Assembly: GCA_018262285.1 (NCBI GenBank)
Contig: JAGTRX010000046.1
Location: 1-34,881, forward strand
Reading direction: 5' to 3'
DNA: 34,881 nt
DNA from: Pseudomonadota bacterium
GTDB lineage: Bacteria; Pseudomonadota; Gammaproteobacteria; Burkholderiales; Rhodocyclaceae
Shown here: in pieces, positions 22,651 to 32,978 of the stretch
Layout: each line of letters opens with the position of its first letter
How positions within the stretch are numbered: the stretch's first letter is position 1
Program-made: the position numbers and the translations under genes
Notes under the pieces: generated by a model
What the model saw: only the letters and a program-made list of their open reading frames with translations
Told to the model about the DNA's origin: nothing
Database searches by the model: none

Positions 22651-25545
22651 ATGAGTTACCTCCTGCACGTCTGGGAAGCGCCTAAGGCTTCCAATATCGA
22701 AGAAGCCGTTTCAATTGTTTACCACAGCGACAAGGATGTTGGACTGAGCCCGATATTCCACGCTTTTGCCAAGGCACTGACTGCCGTTTATCCAGATTCC
22801 AGCGCTCCTGGCCAGGATAATTGCGTCTGGGCAGACAATCCGCTCGACGGAAGAACCCGCCAACCAGTCATGGTTCTGAGCATCACGGATCATGCCGTTG
22901 CTATGCCGCTGTTCGAATTCATCGCGCACACAGCCGCCGACTACCAACTGCACGTATTCGACATGCAAGCCGGGCAACTCTATTGCCCGAATCGCACCAT
23001 CGTAAACGACAATGGCCAGCGCACTCCCTTTCCGGAACGATACGATCCAGACTTTGCAATGGCAATGCATATGGACGAATGCTGCCCCATTTTGCTTGAT
23101 CCCATTTCCCATGCTGAAAAGTCGATCTCTCCACCGCAAGTCAACAGGCAAGCCGGCCATCGTATCGACGTGGAGGACAATAACCAGCACTTCCCTCTTC
23201 CTGAATGCGACCCTATCCCGGCAAAAGCCAAGGCTGAGGACGACAGCGTCCTCATAGAACCTCCTTCCCTTGCCGGTGAGTCGATACCCCCAACTCAAGA
23301 AGATGCTCCCAGACCGGAACATCCGCAATTGCTTTATCCGTGGGGACACGTAGAGGATATTCTCTGCGTCGCCATTTCTCCTGATGGTAAATATTGCCTG
23401 ACCGGCAGCAAAGACTGCAGCGTCCGCCTATGGGATGTCGCCACCGGCGCTTGCCTGCTCAATCTGCAGGGACACGCCGACGCCATCAACTGCCTAAGCT
23501 TTTCCAGCGACGGCAAACAATGCCTGACAGGAAGCAGCGATGCCACCACCTGCCTGTGGGATTGCGAATCAGGCCAGCGGCTCCGGGTATTGCAACGCCA
23601 TCAGGACGAAGTCACCAGCGTCGCTTTTTCCGCTGACGCTAGCCAGTGCCTGACTGGTGGCCTTGATCAAAACGCCTACCTTTGGGATTTACAAACCGGG
23701 AAATGCCTAAAAACATTGACCGGACATACCGGCGCAATCCGGGGATTGGTCTTTTCCGCTGACGGCAGCCAAGGCCTGACGGCAAGCGATGACCAAACCG
23801 CGCGGCTGTGGGATCTTCAGGCTGCAGAGTGCCTGCAGCAATTGCAAGGACATACGGGTGAAGTCACCAGCGTCGCCTTTGCGGCAGATGGCAAGTCCTG
23901 CCTGACCGGATCACGCGACCAGACAACGCGCCTTTGGGATACACAATCGGGCACCTGCCGGCTGACCTTACAAGGGCATGCCGATACGATCACCAGCGTG
24001 GGCTTTTCTGCCGATGGCCGCTGCCTTACCGGCAGCAGCGACGGCATGCGCCAATGGGACCTCCAATCCGCCGCCTGCCTGAAAATTTTCAAAGGACCGG
24101 AGAACCTATCCTGCGCAGCACTTTCCCTGCAGGGGGATTGTTATCTCGCAGCAGATCACAATCATTCTGCCCATTTTTGGGATACCCAATCCGGGGACTG
24201 CCTGCAAATCTTCTACGGACATGCCAATCCCGTCTCGGCCGTGGCGGTTTCCGCCGACGGCCGCCGCTGTCTGGTGGCCGGCGAAGAGGATGTCGCCCGC
24301 CTCTGGAGTGGCAGTGTCTGCAAAACCGTCCTGGTGGGACATGAGGACGGGATCACCAGCGTCGCACTCACCCCCGACGGCCGCATGTGCCTGACCGGCA
24401 GCCGTGACAAGACAGCCCGCTTGTGGGATGCCGAAAAACGCAAGAGCCTGCTTACCCTTGAAGGCCACCGGGACATAGTCAGCAGCGTGGCTTTCTCTGC
24501 CGACGGCCGCCGCTGCCTGACCGGCAGCCATGATGGTACAGCACGAGTATGGGACACCCACACGGGAGTCTGCCTCAAGACATTGAGTGGGCACAGCGAC
24601 AAGGTGACGAGTGTCGCCCTCTCCGCCGATGGCAGCCGCTGCCTGACCGGAACGCATCACGACGACAAAACGGTACGCCTGTGGGATACGGAAACCGGCA
24701 AATGTCTCTTTGCCTTGCGTGGGCACGCCTATGGCATCACCAGCGTGGCATTTTCCGCCGATGGCCGCCGCTGCCTGTCCGGCAGCCATGATTGCACTGC
24801 CCGCCTGTGGGACACGCAAAACGGACTCTGCCTGTTCATTCTGCAAGGACATGAAAAAGAGGTTTCCAGCGTGGCGCTATCCGCCGATGGTTGCCAGTGT
24901 CTGACCGGCAGCCAGGACATGACGGCGCGAATGTGGAACACCGACTCCAATGTCATCGAAGCGATGCGCCTGAAATGGATGCGGCGCATGTCACTCAAAG
25001 GCAAGCCCGATCTCGAAGCCTGGCGGCGCAACTTGGCGGGATTGAAACTGGATGACGCCCTGGATGAAAACGCGCAACGCGACAAGCAAGGCATGCCGAG
25101 AAAAGCCCCCGGCATCACACCGCTGGGCAGAAACCACGGATTGCGTTCGAAACTGTGGTCATACATGATCGACACCGAAATCGCCCCCTGCATCCTGATC
25201 CTCTGCGGCCATACCGCCGGAATCACCAGCGTGGCGCTAACCGCCAACGGCCGCCGCTGCCTGACCGGCAGCGTGGACAATACAGTCCGCCGCTGGCATG
25301 CCAAAAAGGGAAACTGTCTAGCCTGGAACTGGGCCGCCGGCAAGGAATGGTTCTGCCTGGACGCGCGCCGTATCGATGAGAATTGTACCGTGGTCAAACC
25401 GGGTTCGTTGCTGCAAACCGGTAGCCGTGGCGTCAGCAACCTGAAACTCGCTGAAGCCGAGAATGAAAATTCGGCCCGGCTTTCGCTTCAATGGCCCATC
25501 GGCGATTTTCCGGAATTTCTGCATAAGAAGAAAAAGAAGCTTTAA
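22651..25545 (+). CDS. WD40-repeat protein with 14 repeats and a distinct N-terminal domain
   Basis: A 964-residue protein, probably cytoplasmic as no signal peptide or membrane helix is seen. Residues 1-160 form a separate alpha/beta-looking domain starting MSYLLHVWEAP, whose family I cannot name. A Pro/Glu-rich linker follows to about 228. Then come 14 WD40 repeats, enough for two seven-bladed propellers, built on GH-x5-SVAFSADGRRCLTGS-x-D-x-TARLWD. Repeats 7 and 8 are the most divergent, close to where the two propellers would meet. About 80 helical, basic residues split repeat 13 from 14. Nearly every blade carries cysteines in the CLTGS and CL-x-x-L positions, unusual for WD40. The repeats are similar at DNA level. 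Such proteins are scaffolds; the effector role of the N-terminal domain is unknown. It lies between recB and recC on the opposite strand. Confidence 0.88.
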   Translation: MSYLLHVWEAPKASNIEEAVSIVYHSDKDVGLSPIFHAFAKALTAVYPDSSAPGQDNCVWADNPLDGRTRQPVMVLSITDHAVAMPLFEFIAHTAADYQLHVFDMQAGQLYCPNRTIVNDNGQRTPFPERYDPDFAMAMHMDECCPILLDPISHAEKSISPPQVNRQAGHRIDVEDNNQHFPLPECDPIPAKAKAEDDSVLIEPPSLAGESIPPTQEDAPRPEHPQLLYPWGHVEDILCVAISPDGKYCLTGSKDCSVRLWDVATGACLLNLQGHADAINCLSFSSDGKQCLTGSSDATTCLWDCESGQRLRVLQRHQDEVTSVAFSADASQCLTGGLDQNAYLWDLQTGKCLKTLTGHTGAIRGLVFSADGSQGLTASDDQTARLWDLQAAECLQQLQGHTGEVTSVAFAADGKSCLTGSRDQTTRLWDTQSGTCRLTLQGHADTITSVGFSADGRCLTGSSDGMRQWDLQSAACLKIFKGPENLSCAALSLQGDCYLAADHNHSAHFWDTQSGDCLQIFYGHANPVSAVAVSADGRRCLVAGEEDVARLWSGSVCKTVLVGHEDGITSVALTPDGRMCLTGSRDKTARLWDAEKRKSLLTLEGHRDIVSSVAFSADGRRCLTGSHDGTARVWDTHTGVCLKTLSGHSDKVTSVALSADGSRCLTGTHHDDKTVRLWDTETGKCLFALRGHAYGITSVAFSADGRRCLSGSHDCTARLWDTQNGLCLFILQGHEKEVSSVALSADGCQCLTGSQDMTARMWNTDSNVIEAMRLKWMRRMSLKGKPDLEAWRRNLAGLKLDDALDENAQRDKQGMPRKAPGITPLGRNHGLRSKLWSYMIDTEIAPCILILCGHTAGITSVALTANGRRCLTGSVDNTVRRWHAKKGNCLAWNWAAGKEWFCLDARRIDENCTVVKPGSLLQTGSRGVSNLKLAEAENENSARLSLQWPIGDFPEFLHKKKKKL

Positions 25546-25548
25546 TGC

Positions 25549-25617
25549 CGTCATTCCGGCGAAAGCCGGAATCCAGAAAAATCAACGCACTGGACTCCGG
25601 CTTTCGCCGGGGTGACG
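25549..25617. repeat. 69-bp dispersed palindromic repeat, copy 2, after the WD40 gene
   Basis: The element starts 4 bp after the WD40 stop codon, with the same CGTCA and TGACG ends and the same two hairpins (CCGGCGAAAGCCGG and CCGGCTTTCGCCGG) as the copy inside recD. In this position it may stabilise the 3' end of the WD40 transcript or help stop transcription. Confidence 0.85.
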
Positions 25618-25812
25618 AAATTTGGCGAATCAGAAAATTCTTGTTTGACCGTCCAATTGTGTCAAGAACGGGTCAGCCGCGCACGCGGCGAATTGTCTCT
25701 GCCCCCTTTGATGTGCTGGAGCAGATCAAGAATCTGCTGGCCGCTTGACCGCCTCATGCAAAAGGGCGGCCATTGCAGATCGCCGTTTCTTTTCGTACCG
25801 ACCCGTCGACCG
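25618..25812. other. Intergenic segment between the 69-bp repeat and the lipoprotein gene
   Basis: No gene is supported here. A plus-strand frame ending in FDVLEQIKNLLAA before a stop at 25748 could be a worn remnant but lacks a start of its own. The left 15-bp inverted repeat (25694-25708) lies inside. Confidence 0.4.
25694..25708 (+). repeat. Left 15-bp inverted repeat flanking the lipoprotein segment
   Basis: TGTCTCTGCCCCCTT is, in inverse orientation, 14 of 15 identical to 27608-27622. The pair brackets 1.93 kb that contain only the Asp-box lipoprotein gene. No target-site duplication is visible at the borders. Confidence 0.45.
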
Positions 25813-27453
25813 TCAACGCACCGAGCGTTCCTCCTTCCAGGTCACGCCGTCATCGCGCGTGAGGTAGAGTTGTCCGGCATAGGTCATAAGCAGAAAATTC
25901 CCGTCTGCCGGCAGCTGAATCAAGCGCGCGGATTGATTCGGAAGCGGCCCAGCATTCGTCCAGGTGCGGCCACCGTCGGCGGTTTTCCAGAACGAATTAG
26001 TCAATTTGGAGGGATCGAAGGCCGGAATGCTTTCGATCCGGATACCATAGCCCTTATTGGTATCGCGGAAAACGGGCTGTCCCATCCAGTTCGGCGAATC
26101 ACGCTTCTCCCAAGTCTTTCCCCAGTCACGTGTGACAAATAAATTCTGGGAGATGTTGGCACCAGACATGGAATAAATGCTCCCGTCCGGCATAGGCGAA
26201 TACGCCAAGCTGTAGCGTTCGATGGGGTTTTCGTGCCAGAGTTTGCGCTTGATGTCGTAGACATGGAACGCCACGTTGAGCGTGAATTGCACCGAGCGGG
26301 TAACCACGACCAAGGAATCTCCCGCCATAAAGGCGTCGGCCTTTGTATCCATGGCCGGGTTGGCAAACATCTCGACGGGAATCCGTCGCATCTCGGTCCA
26401 AACCGGTTTCTTCAAATCCGGGCAACTCAACACCACGATATTGCGCCGATCCTGGGCGACGACGATCCCGCCAAGGTCGGGATGCTCGCCGATGAAGCGA
26501 ACCGAGGCGTCATGCAACGGAAAAGGCAGCGGAGTCCAGGTGTCGGCGCCTGCAGATTTCGCCAAGATCAGGCTTTGATCGGTACCGGCATACAGCGTTC
26601 CATCCCGGGCCACGTGCAGCGAAAGGATGGTATTGAGCGTTCCGGTATCCAGCCAGCTCCAACGCCCTTCGGAATCCCTGCGCGCGATCATTCCCAGCGC
26701 CTCGCCAAAGAGTATCTCCTGGGTCGTTGCAGGACGTTGGCCAGCGGCACACTTGCCTCTGTCGATGCAACTGGTCTCCGCCGGATGCGGATCGTTGAGG
26801 AACATCGAGAACACTTGGCTCTTCACGAGTCGAGGGCGTGTCTCTTCCCCGATAGGCACCAGCCAGTCGAGGGCGCCTTTACGCGCGGAAACCGCAACGG
26901 CCGGATCAAGCGAGGCAATGACGTTTTGCGATTCGAACGGCACGCGCGAGAATGCGAGCCGGTAGAGCCGGGTATTCGTAGGGTAATAGGGGCGCAAGTA
27001 CAGGATCGTTCCGAGATCCGTGACCTTGCCTTCTTCGATCAAGAAGCGCCCATGCTTCGGGCCGAGATCAGCCCACGAATTGATGGATATGTAGCCATGC
27101 GCAGAACTGCCGAAACGGCTGAGAAAATAGGTGCCTGCCGGCAAGGCGCCGACATAGAGTGAATAGCCGGCATAGGGCGGCGAACGGTTGATGATGGAGT
27201 GCTTCTCGCCGGTACTCTGATTGAAGACCGTCAGTTCCTGCCACTTCTCGAAGAAGGTTCCGATATTGCGATTGGAACTCGCCTTGACAATGAGCACCCC
27301 TTCCTTGGGTGCGAATTTGATGGCTTGCGGTTCGATCGCGGCCCGCTGTTCAGGCGTGACCGCACAACCGGCGGCAAGAGCGATTGCGAAGACAAGAATG
27401 AATGCTTTGGACGGACGAGCAAGGCGCTGAAGGCCACTAAGGATTGATGTCAT
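25813..27453 (-). CDS. Lipoprotein with Asp-box (BNR) beta-propeller repeats
   Basis: A predicted outer- or inner-membrane lipoprotein of about 546 residues. The signal peptide ends in the lipobox LAAGC (Cys30), with Ala-Val next, which favours outer-membrane sorting. The C-terminal half has Asp-box motifs (S/T-x-D-x-G-x-T-W): TRDWGKTWEKR, TADGGRTWTNAG and TRDDGVTWKEE. These mark beta-propellers of the sialidase/Vps10/photosystem-assembly-factor type. The N-terminal half, about 200 residues with PAGTYFLSRFGSSAHGY, looks like an all-beta domain. No sialidase catalytic set can be recognised, so an enzyme is not claimed. The start at 27453 puts the signal peptide at the N-terminus; the frame is open to 27495 and neither start has a good ribosome site. 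It lies between recC and the WD40 gene. Confidence 0.78.
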   Translation of the reverse strand: MTSILSGLQRLARPSKAFILVFAIALAAGCAVTPEQRAAIEPQAIKFAPKEGVLIVKASSNRNIGTFFEKWQELTVFNQSTGEKHSIINRSPPYAGYSLYVGALPAGTYFLSRFGSSAHGYISINSWADLGPKHGRFLIEEGKVTDLGTILYLRPYYPTNTRLYRLAFSRVPFESQNVIASLDPAVAVSARKGALDWLVPIGEETRPRLVKSQVFSMFLNDPHPAETSCIDRGKCAAGQRPATTQEILFGEALGMIARRDSEGRWSWLDTGTLNTILSLHVARDGTLYAGTDQSLILAKSAGADTWTPLPFPLHDASVRFIGEHPDLGGIVVAQDRRNIVVLSCPDLKKPVWTEMRRIPVEMFANPAMDTKADAFMAGDSLVVVTRSVQFTLNVAFHVYDIKRKLWHENPIERYSLAYSPMPDGSIYSMSGANISQNLFVTRDWGKTWEKRDSPNWMGQPVFRDTNKGYGIRIESIPAFDPSKLTNSFWKTADGGRTWTNAGPLPNQSARLIQLPADGNFLLMTYAGQLYLTRDDGVTWKEERSVR

Positions 27454-27495
27454 GAAAGATAGGAGCGTTGTTAAGGAAAGGAAATTCAACCGCAT

Positions 27496-27623
27496 TCCCC
27501 GAAGTATCCCTGTGACCGCAGCCCATCGTCAACCGCGATTTCCCTTCCGATTTCCGGATTTCCTCACCCGGTTTTCCCCATAACCCGTGTCTGTTGCCCG
27601 AAGGCCGAAGGGGTCAGAGACAT
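27496..27623. other. Intergenic segment between lipoprotein gene and recC
   Basis: These 128 bp should hold the lipoprotein promoter and any recC terminator. No T-rich hairpin is seen. A tandem CCGAAGG-CCGAAGG (27599-27610 area) runs into the 15-bp inverted repeat that ends 1 bp before the recC stop codon. Confidence 0.35.
27608..27622 (-). repeat. Right 15-bp inverted repeat flanking the lipoprotein segment
   Basis: AAGGGGTCAGAGACA is the inverse partner of 25694-25708 with one mismatch. It directly abuts the 3' end of recC, so an insertion could have taken place at the end of that gene. Confidence 0.45.
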
Positions 27624-30600
27624 TTAGCTATTCTCATTCAGGCTTGCGATAAGTGGCCCAAATACCGCCTTTACCAATCGCTCAAATTCGGCACCAAGCG
27701 GGTCGACCACGCCGCGCAGCACCAACCGCCAGACTGGGTCATCGCCTTCACCATGGCCACGTCCGCTGGAATCGAGCCATTTTGCACGGGCTTTGTCGAG
27801 GCGTCCGCCTTCCGAAACATAGACCCAAGCGCTTTTCGGGAAAAAATGCAGCGGCGCCAATAATCCGGCCCGGTAAAGGCGCAACAAATGGGCCAGTTGT
27901 TGTTGCGCTTCTTCCGCCGCCAACGGTTGCAGCGCATAGCTGCCGTCGCGCCCGTGCCAGAGGGTTTGCGCCGAGACATTTGGCAGGCTAGCGGCGCACA
28001 GAAACAGGTGCTCGATCCAGCCGGACAGGTAATCGCTGGCGCGCAATTCATCGTAGCGGTAGCGAATCAGGCCAGCGGGTCGTAGATCGGCAATTTCGCC
28101 ATGCAATTGCCAGCGCTCGCCGGCCAGTTCAAACTCGAAAAGTGCCGCTTGCGGCGGCAGGCAGGGAGTTGCCAATAGCGGCACCAGATTGGCGGCAAAT
28201 TTGCGGCATTCTTCCACTTCACGCGCCAGCAGCCGCTCGCCGAGGACACCGGGTGGAAATTCGTTGCCGGCGTGGGCCAACGCCTCTGCCTCGGCAGCTT
28301 CGCCCTTAAGCAGCTTTGGCAGCAGGCGTTCAGCCAGCCGCTGGCGACCGCGCCAATCGGAAAGGAAAGGTTCGTCATCCTGCAATTCTTCCGGGCTTTC
28401 AGGTAGACGGACGCTGAGCCGCTGCAGTAGCGCCTTGCCGGGATGACGGAAAAAACGGATCAGCTGTTCGAGGCTCACCGAACGCCACTCCTCACCCGGA
28501 GGTGCCAGCGGTGCGCTGAAAAATAGCGCCTGATCACTGCGGTCGAGCGCCGATTCATCGGCTTCTTCGTCTTCTTCAGCGAATTCATCCGCCATCGCAA
28601 CAGGCAGGCATTGTGCGCCGAGGCTGGCACGCAAGGCTCGGCAATATTCCTGATTGAAGCTGCGGTGGCACTCATCGACTTCGCCAGCAAAATACGCTTG
28701 GGAGAACGGCTGCAGAGGATGGTCGACCAGCAAGCGGCAGCGTGCCGCTTTCAGGCTTTCCGGATCGGTGGGGTTGGCGGCTGTGGCCATGGCCAAGTAA
28801 TCAAGCAATTCAGCCAGCAGCACCGAGGGCGGACGAACGCTGTCGTCACGGATGCTGCGGCCGCTGTAGCTCAGATAAAAGCGCTGCCGCGCTGCCAGCA
28901 GCAGGTCTAGAAAGAGGTTGCGCTCGTCCAGCCGGCGCTGGCGGTCGCCACGCTGCGGGAAACGCGCCATCAGGTCGAATTCCGCCGGGCGCTGGCTGCC
29001 GGGGAAAGCGCCATCATCCATGCCGATCAGGCAGATGACCTTGTAGGGCAGACTGCGCAGGCCGGCCAGGGCGGAAAAGGTGAGCAGGCCGCCGGGAACG
29101 GCGCCACGCGCCGGATCGTCAAGCACTGCCGTCAGCGCGGAACGAACCACTTCGCCGGCCACTGGCGTGTGCAGCCCACCCTGCGTCATGTTGCGGTGCA
29201 GTTCGCCGATGGCGGCGCGCACGACATTGAGATCATCCAGCCACTCATTGCCAGCGGGGATGAAGCGTTCGAGAAATTCATTGAGCAGGCTTTGCCAGCC
29301 GGCTGCGTCACGCGGGCGCGACCATTCGCGTTGTGCCCATTCCAGCACCCGAACGAATTGCCAGAAGGCACCCAGCGCCTTGGCGGCGCTGCCTTCCGGA
29401 TTGCCGGCGCCGATGCTGCCGGCGATGACCGTATCGCGGGCAGCGTTGCCGTCGCCCAAGGCATAGGCCAAAAACAGGCGATTGAGGCCATCGGCCAGCG
29501 TGTGCTTTTCTTCTGCCGGCAGGCCGAGCGTCTGGCGCTGGCCGCCATCCAGCCCCCAGCGCATGCCAGTTTCGTTCATCCAGTCGTGAATGCGTTCGAG
29601 ATCGTCGGCGGCAAGGCCAAAGCGCGCTGCCACTGGTGCTTGCTGGAGCAGATCGAAAACGCTGCTGGCGGCAAAACGTGAATCACACAGGTCGAGCAGG
29701 CGATCAAGGACGGCGGCCACAGGATTGATGCGGGTCTGGGCGCGGCCGGTAATCTGGTAGGGAATGCGGCGGGATTCCGGCGCGGTACCGAAAACAGCGT
29801 CGATGAGTGGCGCGGCGGCTTCCAGATCGGGGGTTAAAACCAGAATATCGCCGGGCTTGAGTATTTCATCTCCGACAAACAGGCCGAGCAACTGATCTTG
29901 CAGCACTTCCAGTTCGCGGGTCAGCGAATGGCAGACGTGGACTTCGATGCTGCGGTCGCTCTCCACCATGGTGCATGAACCGGGCGGCAGTTCTTCAAGA
30001 TCGAGGATGGCGTTCTGCAGCGCCGCCAGCAGGCTCCTTTCGCTGGCAGGCTGAAAGCGGCTGTCTTCCTCGATGATCTGGCCTTCATCGGCAAACAACA
30101 GGTCGATGTGCGCCTGCGTTTGCTTGCCCCAGGAGGCCAGCAACCCATTGCCGACTTCGTGGAACATGTCCTGCTGCCGCGCCGCCAGATAGCCGAGGCG
30201 CTTCTGATCGACAATTTCGAACCAGTATTCGCGGCAAGGATTGAGGGCATAGACCTCAATTTCCATCCATTGCGACAGGCGGCGCAGGATTTCCAGATAG
30301 AGCGGCGGCATGGCCGGCAGGCAGAAAATATGGGCGCTGGCCGGCAGACCGGCGCGACGCGGTGCTTCGTCACCCAGTTCTTCGATTTTCTGGAAAAAAA
30401 GCGTGGCCGGATGCTGGCGGCGAATACCCAGTTCGACAGCAATGCGCCGCCACAGAGCCGCCTGCCAGATTTCATCTTCCGCGCCGCCCGGCAAACCCGC
30501 CGGCTTGCCGGCCGACCAGGCCACCAGCCATTGCGGACGATAGGTGATGTAGTGTTCAAGCAGTTGCGCCACCCGCGTCGCCAGATCAAGGCGCATGACG

Positions 30601-30953
30601 GCATCGGCCTGTTTCAGGTAATGCTGCAGGCGCGGCTGGGCATCCACGAATTCGGCATCGCCGAAAATCTCGAAAATGCGCCAGGACAGTGAAGCCGGCG
30701 AGAAAGGCGAAATCTCGGGAATATCGACCACGCGCCCCATCTGCTGCCACAGCCATTGCGCCAGATAGGAAGATTCGATATTGGCGGCGATGCCCAAGCG
30801 GTCGGCACAGGCCAGATCGATCTGGCGCCGGATGGCGGCGCTCGGCACGATGATCTGCCAGGGTGAAAAAACCGCGCCGCGCTCGTGCGCCAGACGCTCC
30901 AGCAGTTTTTCCTGCAGCAATTCGTAGCGGTTGGAAAAGGTCAGCCGCAGCAT
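27624..30953 (-). CDS. recC: RecBCD subunit RecC (Chi recognition)
   Basis: The 1109-residue product matches RecC (E. coli 1122), the helicase-like but inactive subunit that splits the duplex and reads Chi. It opens with the typical MLRLTFSNRYELLQEKLLERL and LIVPSAAIRRQIDLACADRLGIAAN-like region. Later it shows VCLIGMDDGAFPGSQRPAEFDLM-like segments (VICLIGMDDGAFPG here) and a C-terminal nuclease-like fold without nuclease residues. Its ATG is 3 bp after the stop of the histidine kinase gene, so it appears to be cotranscribed with the kinase and the ATPase upstream. Unlike the usual contiguous recC-recB-recD order, it is split from recB by a WD40 gene and a lipoprotein gene. No repeat insertion was noticed in it. 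Confidence 0.96.
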   Translation of the reverse strand: MLRLTFSNRYELLQEKLLERLAHERGAVFSPWQIIVPSAAIRRQIDLACADRLGIAANIESSYLAQWLWQQMGRVVDIPEISPFSPASLSWRIFEIFGDAEFVDAQPRLQHYLKQADAVMRLDLATRVAQLLEHYITYRPQWLVAWSAGKPAGLPGGAEDEIWQAALWRRIAVELGIRRQHPATLFFQKIEELGDEAPRRAGLPASAHIFCLPAMPPLYLEILRRLSQWMEIEVYALNPCREYWFEIVDQKRLGYLAARQQDMFHEVGNGLLASWGKQTQAHIDLLFADEGQIIEEDSRFQPASERSLLAALQNAILDLEELPPGSCTMVESDRSIEVHVCHSLTRELEVLQDQLLGLFVGDEILKPGDILVLTPDLEAAAPLIDAVFGTAPESRRIPYQITGRAQTRINPVAAVLDRLLDLCDSRFAASSVFDLLQQAPVAARFGLAADDLERIHDWMNETGMRWGLDGGQRQTLGLPAEEKHTLADGLNRLFLAYALGDGNAARDTVIAGSIGAGNPEGSAAKALGAFWQFVRVLEWAQREWSRPRDAAGWQSLLNEFLERFIPAGNEWLDDLNVVRAAIGELHRNMTQGGLHTPVAGEVVRSALTAVLDDPARGAVPGGLLTFSALAGLRSLPYKVICLIGMDDGAFPGSQRPAEFDLMARFPQRGDRQRRLDERNLFLDLLLAARQRFYLSYSGRSIRDDSVRPPSVLLAELLDYLAMATAANPTDPESLKAARCRLLVDHPLQPFSQAYFAGEVDECHRSFNQEYCRALRASLGAQCLPVAMADEFAEEDEEADESALDRSDQALFFSAPLAPPGEEWRSVSLEQLIRFFRHPGKALLQRLSVRLPESPEELQDDEPFLSDWRGRQRLAERLLPKLLKGEAAEAEALAHAGNEFPPGVLGERLLAREVEECRKFAANLVPLLATPCLPPQAALFEFELAGERWQLHGEIADLRPAGLIRYRYDELRASDYLSGWIEHLFLCAASLPNVSAQTLWHGRDGSYALQPLAAEEAQQQLAHLLRLYRAGLLAPLHFFPKSAWVYVSEGGRLDKARAKWLDSSGRGHGEGDDPVWRLVLRGVVDPLGAEFERLVKAVFGPLIASLNENS

Positions 30954-30956
30954 GAA

Positions 30957-32967
<2,011 letters not shown>

Positions 32968-32978
<11 letters not shown>

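Noticed and set aside
23338-24930. Possible tandem-repeat or CRISPR-like array
   Set aside because: The repeated DNA units are about 126 bp, in frame, and encode WD40 blades. There are no short direct repeats with unique spacers.
25545-25748. 67-codon plus-strand frame after the WD40 gene
   Set aside because: Its first third is simply the translated 69-bp palindromic repeat, whose ends give FRRKPESR and DSGFRRGDE. No ribosome site or domain supports a gene.
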